A DNA stretch of 64,000 nucleotides from Oasisia sp. SBJ-2009. Its lineage: Eukaryota > Annelida > Polychaeta > Sabellida > Siboglinidae. How positions within the stretch are numbered: position 1 is the first letter of the stretch; every line of letters begins with the position of its first letter. The notes beneath the pieces are model-generated. The model was not told the DNA's origin, did no database searches, and saw only the letters and a program-made list of their open reading frames with translations. Of this stretch, positions 61,651 through 64,000 are shown in pieces. The stretch is taken from contig OZ024854.1 of assembly GCA_964017155.1 (NCBI GenBank), positions 68,364,254 through 68,428,253 of the forward strand. The letters run 5' to 3'. Both the position numbers and the translations under genes were made by a program.

Positions 61651-62999
61651 ATCATGATATGTCGGATTGAAGTCTCCATTTTTCTTATAGCAGCAGTCTG
61701 AAACATGAGGTTTCTTCAGCACATGGTCCACCACTGAGATATGGGCTTTACTTACATCCTTGACTTCTTGTAACTACCATACTTTGATATGGCTACTGCA
61801 GTCCTCAACATATTCTACGCTAACCTTTACAAGAGTTATGATTGTTGTGATAACCTGGCAGAACTCTGACACTGGCCATATGATGCTGCCAGCCAGAAAC
61901 ATGTTATCTGCCTTCTTCTACAGCCCACATGTAGATCTGACGTTTTACTTGTGTGAGTTGGATATTAATCGCTCTTTGTTTGGCAATCAAGATACACCAC
62001 ATTTACAAAGAAACAATTGATATTCCTGCTTATGTATACAAGTAGTTCATTGCATTTCTAAAATAACACAAAACCAGCTAAACTTATTAAATGGAATCAA
62101 TGTGTGTGCACACAACATGTAGTGTTTGCATAAGGAACACCAGCAGGGTATGAACCTGCCACACACAACACTGAACGGACATTACCCTAAACTATGCAAG
62201 TGAACAAAATGATTTAGAGAAACACTTGACAGGGCTTTAGTGTTAAAACAGTATTTTTATGTTTGCATTGTTCTAAGTATTTTTTAATATTGTTTTGAAA
62301 TAATGGTCAAATAAAAACAAATTCTTCTTCTTTAATAATGAAAATGAAAACATGTAGGTATAAGATATCTTCGATATTTTCGTTATGTGTCATAGTGTTA
62401 GTTGTTTTACTGATCAATGCAGGTACTTTGTCACGTGTTGTGTACACGTATGAAAGTAAATAAATAATAATTTAATATTAATGGTCTATCTCATTGAAAA
62501 GATTATAACCAAAGGTTATACTAGATAACATATACATGTATAGATAAACGTAACAAAATTTTAACAAGTATCTTAACATTGAATGATCGCAATTATTTAT
62601 TCATACATAGAATATATTATTATTAATATATTATAGTTCGATTTATTTATTTAGTGACGATTAAAGATGTAGTAGTAGTATATGTAAATAGTAACAATTA
62701 TTGTATCTTAGTTATTTACTATTTACGTACGTGCAACAAATTAACTAAAGCTTATCGTGAAGTTGAGATGTTGTGTACGATTAAAACAAAACAAATGTGT
62801 TTTAGAGTTAAACATTAAAAGCCTTGAATTTATTTAAATTAATACTTTTCTTAATACCTTAAAAATAACAGTCAATGTCAATGTCACACATTTACTGTTT
62901 TAAAGAAAAAACTTTGAAAAAGAAAAAAGAGGGAATGAGGAAGTGGGAGACACTGGATATATAGCCTGTAGTACAATCTAATGTAACTAGTTCGGCCAG
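61651..62999. other. AT-rich stretch, no gene seen
   Basis: Very AT-rich from 62240 to 62900. No feature recognised. Confidence 0.6.
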
Positions 63000-63009
63000 A
63001 GATACCTCA

Positions 63010-63475
63010 TCGGTTGCTCCTCATAACGTTCCCTGGCACGGTTGGTCACAATCCTTACTCCCTCACAACTGACCGACTTCCGCCGGAAGTGTTCCTATGG
63101 GAGGGAAATTACCTGGCCCAAACCCCGATTCGCCAGATCGGTTGTGACCTCCATAGGATGAGCGTCACTGGTAACCCCTTCCGCCATGTGCGGTCGGAAC
63201 ATTCAGTTGCAATGGAGGTAGCCATTTTGTTTGCTTATAAACCCATGTCGAGCCTTAGCTGGTGAAATTGTGGTGTCAACTTGTAAGACACGTAAGCTGA
63301 TACATCTGACGTTATTTATGTTGCAGCATTACTTTATAACTTGGCTTATATGGCATACTATATCATATGATACATTAAACATGTTGACATGCATAAATAT
63401 AATTATTAATGTTGACTTATGCAGATTCATGGTTCTGTAGCGGAAGTTGGGCAACAATATGGCGCACACATTGCC
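63010..63475. promoter_or_regulatory. Promoter-like stretch with ETS and YY1 words
   Basis: The sequence becomes richer in GC than its neighbours. It has the ETS palindrome 'cttccgccggaagtg' at 63078-63092, another 'cttccgcc' at 63178 and 'gcggaagtt' at 63440. YY1-type ATGGC words occur on both strands ('caaaatggcta' at 63221-63230, minus; 'aatatggcgc' near 63457, plus). The minus-strand ATG at 63225 opens a frame reading MATSIATECSDRTWRK that meets a donor, CAG|GTAATT, after 113 bases. Direction is undecided. Confidence 0.3.
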
Positions 63476-64000
63476 GACGTTTTCTCCTTCATAAAATTAA
63501 ATAAGGCATTATTTTTAAACGCAGATACATAATACAGTACATCCTACAGTGAATAATATAACTCGCATTGGTATATGAGAATTCATAATTTAAGATAATA
63601 AATCGAGGTGGATTAAAACCTATTAGTTATTTGCTATTTTATATAATAAATAAATAAAATGCTTACCTACGATTTATATCGACGCAAATCAGCAAGTGCA
63701 TCTATTCATTACATATTAAATATGTTCCCAAGTAATGCTTTGATTAACGAGAAATGGGCTATCTGCGTAATTATATTCACAGTAGAGTGACGCTAACATT
63801 TATGCATAATGCGTATGCGTGCTGGTTTGACTATGCAAGTTAGCAATATAGAATGTCGACACTGTACCACATGGCAATATATGTGATGTTCTACCCACAG
63901 TTGCATATTGCCGTTCTAAATACAATAACAACATTACACACATAGTCTACCTACCTTAAAGCAATTGTCTGTAGCAGTTGTCGTTCTTTTTTTTGGCGTC
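63476..64000. other. AT-rich end of window, no gene seen
   Basis: Nothing recognised. A T run lies at 63987-63995. Confidence 0.6.

Noticed and set aside
61760..62020. 86-codon plus frame near a CT tract
   Set aside because: It has no domain or splice support, and its composition fits AT-rich non-coding DNA.

Overview
The window is animal (metazoan) nuclear DNA. Its coding exons are separated by GT-AG introns, it encodes a KLF-type zinc-finger factor, and it carries tRNA-derived SINEs, decayed non-LTR retrotransposons and a very heavy load of micro- and minisatellites. The low gene density, the SINE architecture (tRNA head, a 'ttgggcaagt'-like core, a 'gcgctatataa' tail) and the polyQ-rich KLF suggest a marine invertebrate, most likely a lophotrochozoan such as a mollusc. 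That placement is inference, not proof.

Layout. 0.6-5.6 kb, plus strand: a complete five-exon gene for a ubiquitin-specific protease (about 805 aa) with an N-terminal hydrophobic hairpin; its splice phases fit throughout and the catalytic and zinc-ribbon residues are present. 5.6-17.5 kb: gene-poor and repeat-rich, with a palindromic MITE-like element (7.9-8.1 kb), a 23-bp minisatellite, a 465-bp perfect pentanucleotide array, many dinucleotide-type tracts, and small clusters of CRE (TGACGTCA) and E-box (CACGTG) words. 17.56-18.77 kb, minus strand: a KLF15-like transcription factor. 19.68-31.27 kb: an 11.6-kb array of one degenerate 8-bp unit with higher-order duplications; its apparent 3,868-codon frame is an artefact.

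31.3-55 kb holds no recognisable complete gene. It contains a G-rich minisatellite, a possible first coding exon with a YY1-type start (36.7 kb), a GC-rich island with a strict 25-bp array of palindromes (39.6 kb), two SINE copies (41.7 and 42.5 kb), two LINE 3' ends (44.8-45.2 and 48.5-49.0 kb), a duplicated 600-bp repeat (49.9 and 51.2 kb) and a putative 1.5-kb DNA element with inverted 22-bp units (52.9-54.4 kb). 55-64 kb is AT-rich, like the introns of the first gene. It holds a LINE endonuclease fragment, CT/TGCC tracts, two minisatellites and, at 63.0-63.5 kb, an ETS/YY1-rich stretch that looks like a promoter.

The two confident genes (a probably membrane-anchored deubiquitinase and a KLF15-like regulator) point away from each other's 3' ends and show no functional link in the sequence. 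No rRNA, functional tRNA, CRISPR array or prokaryotic feature was seen.
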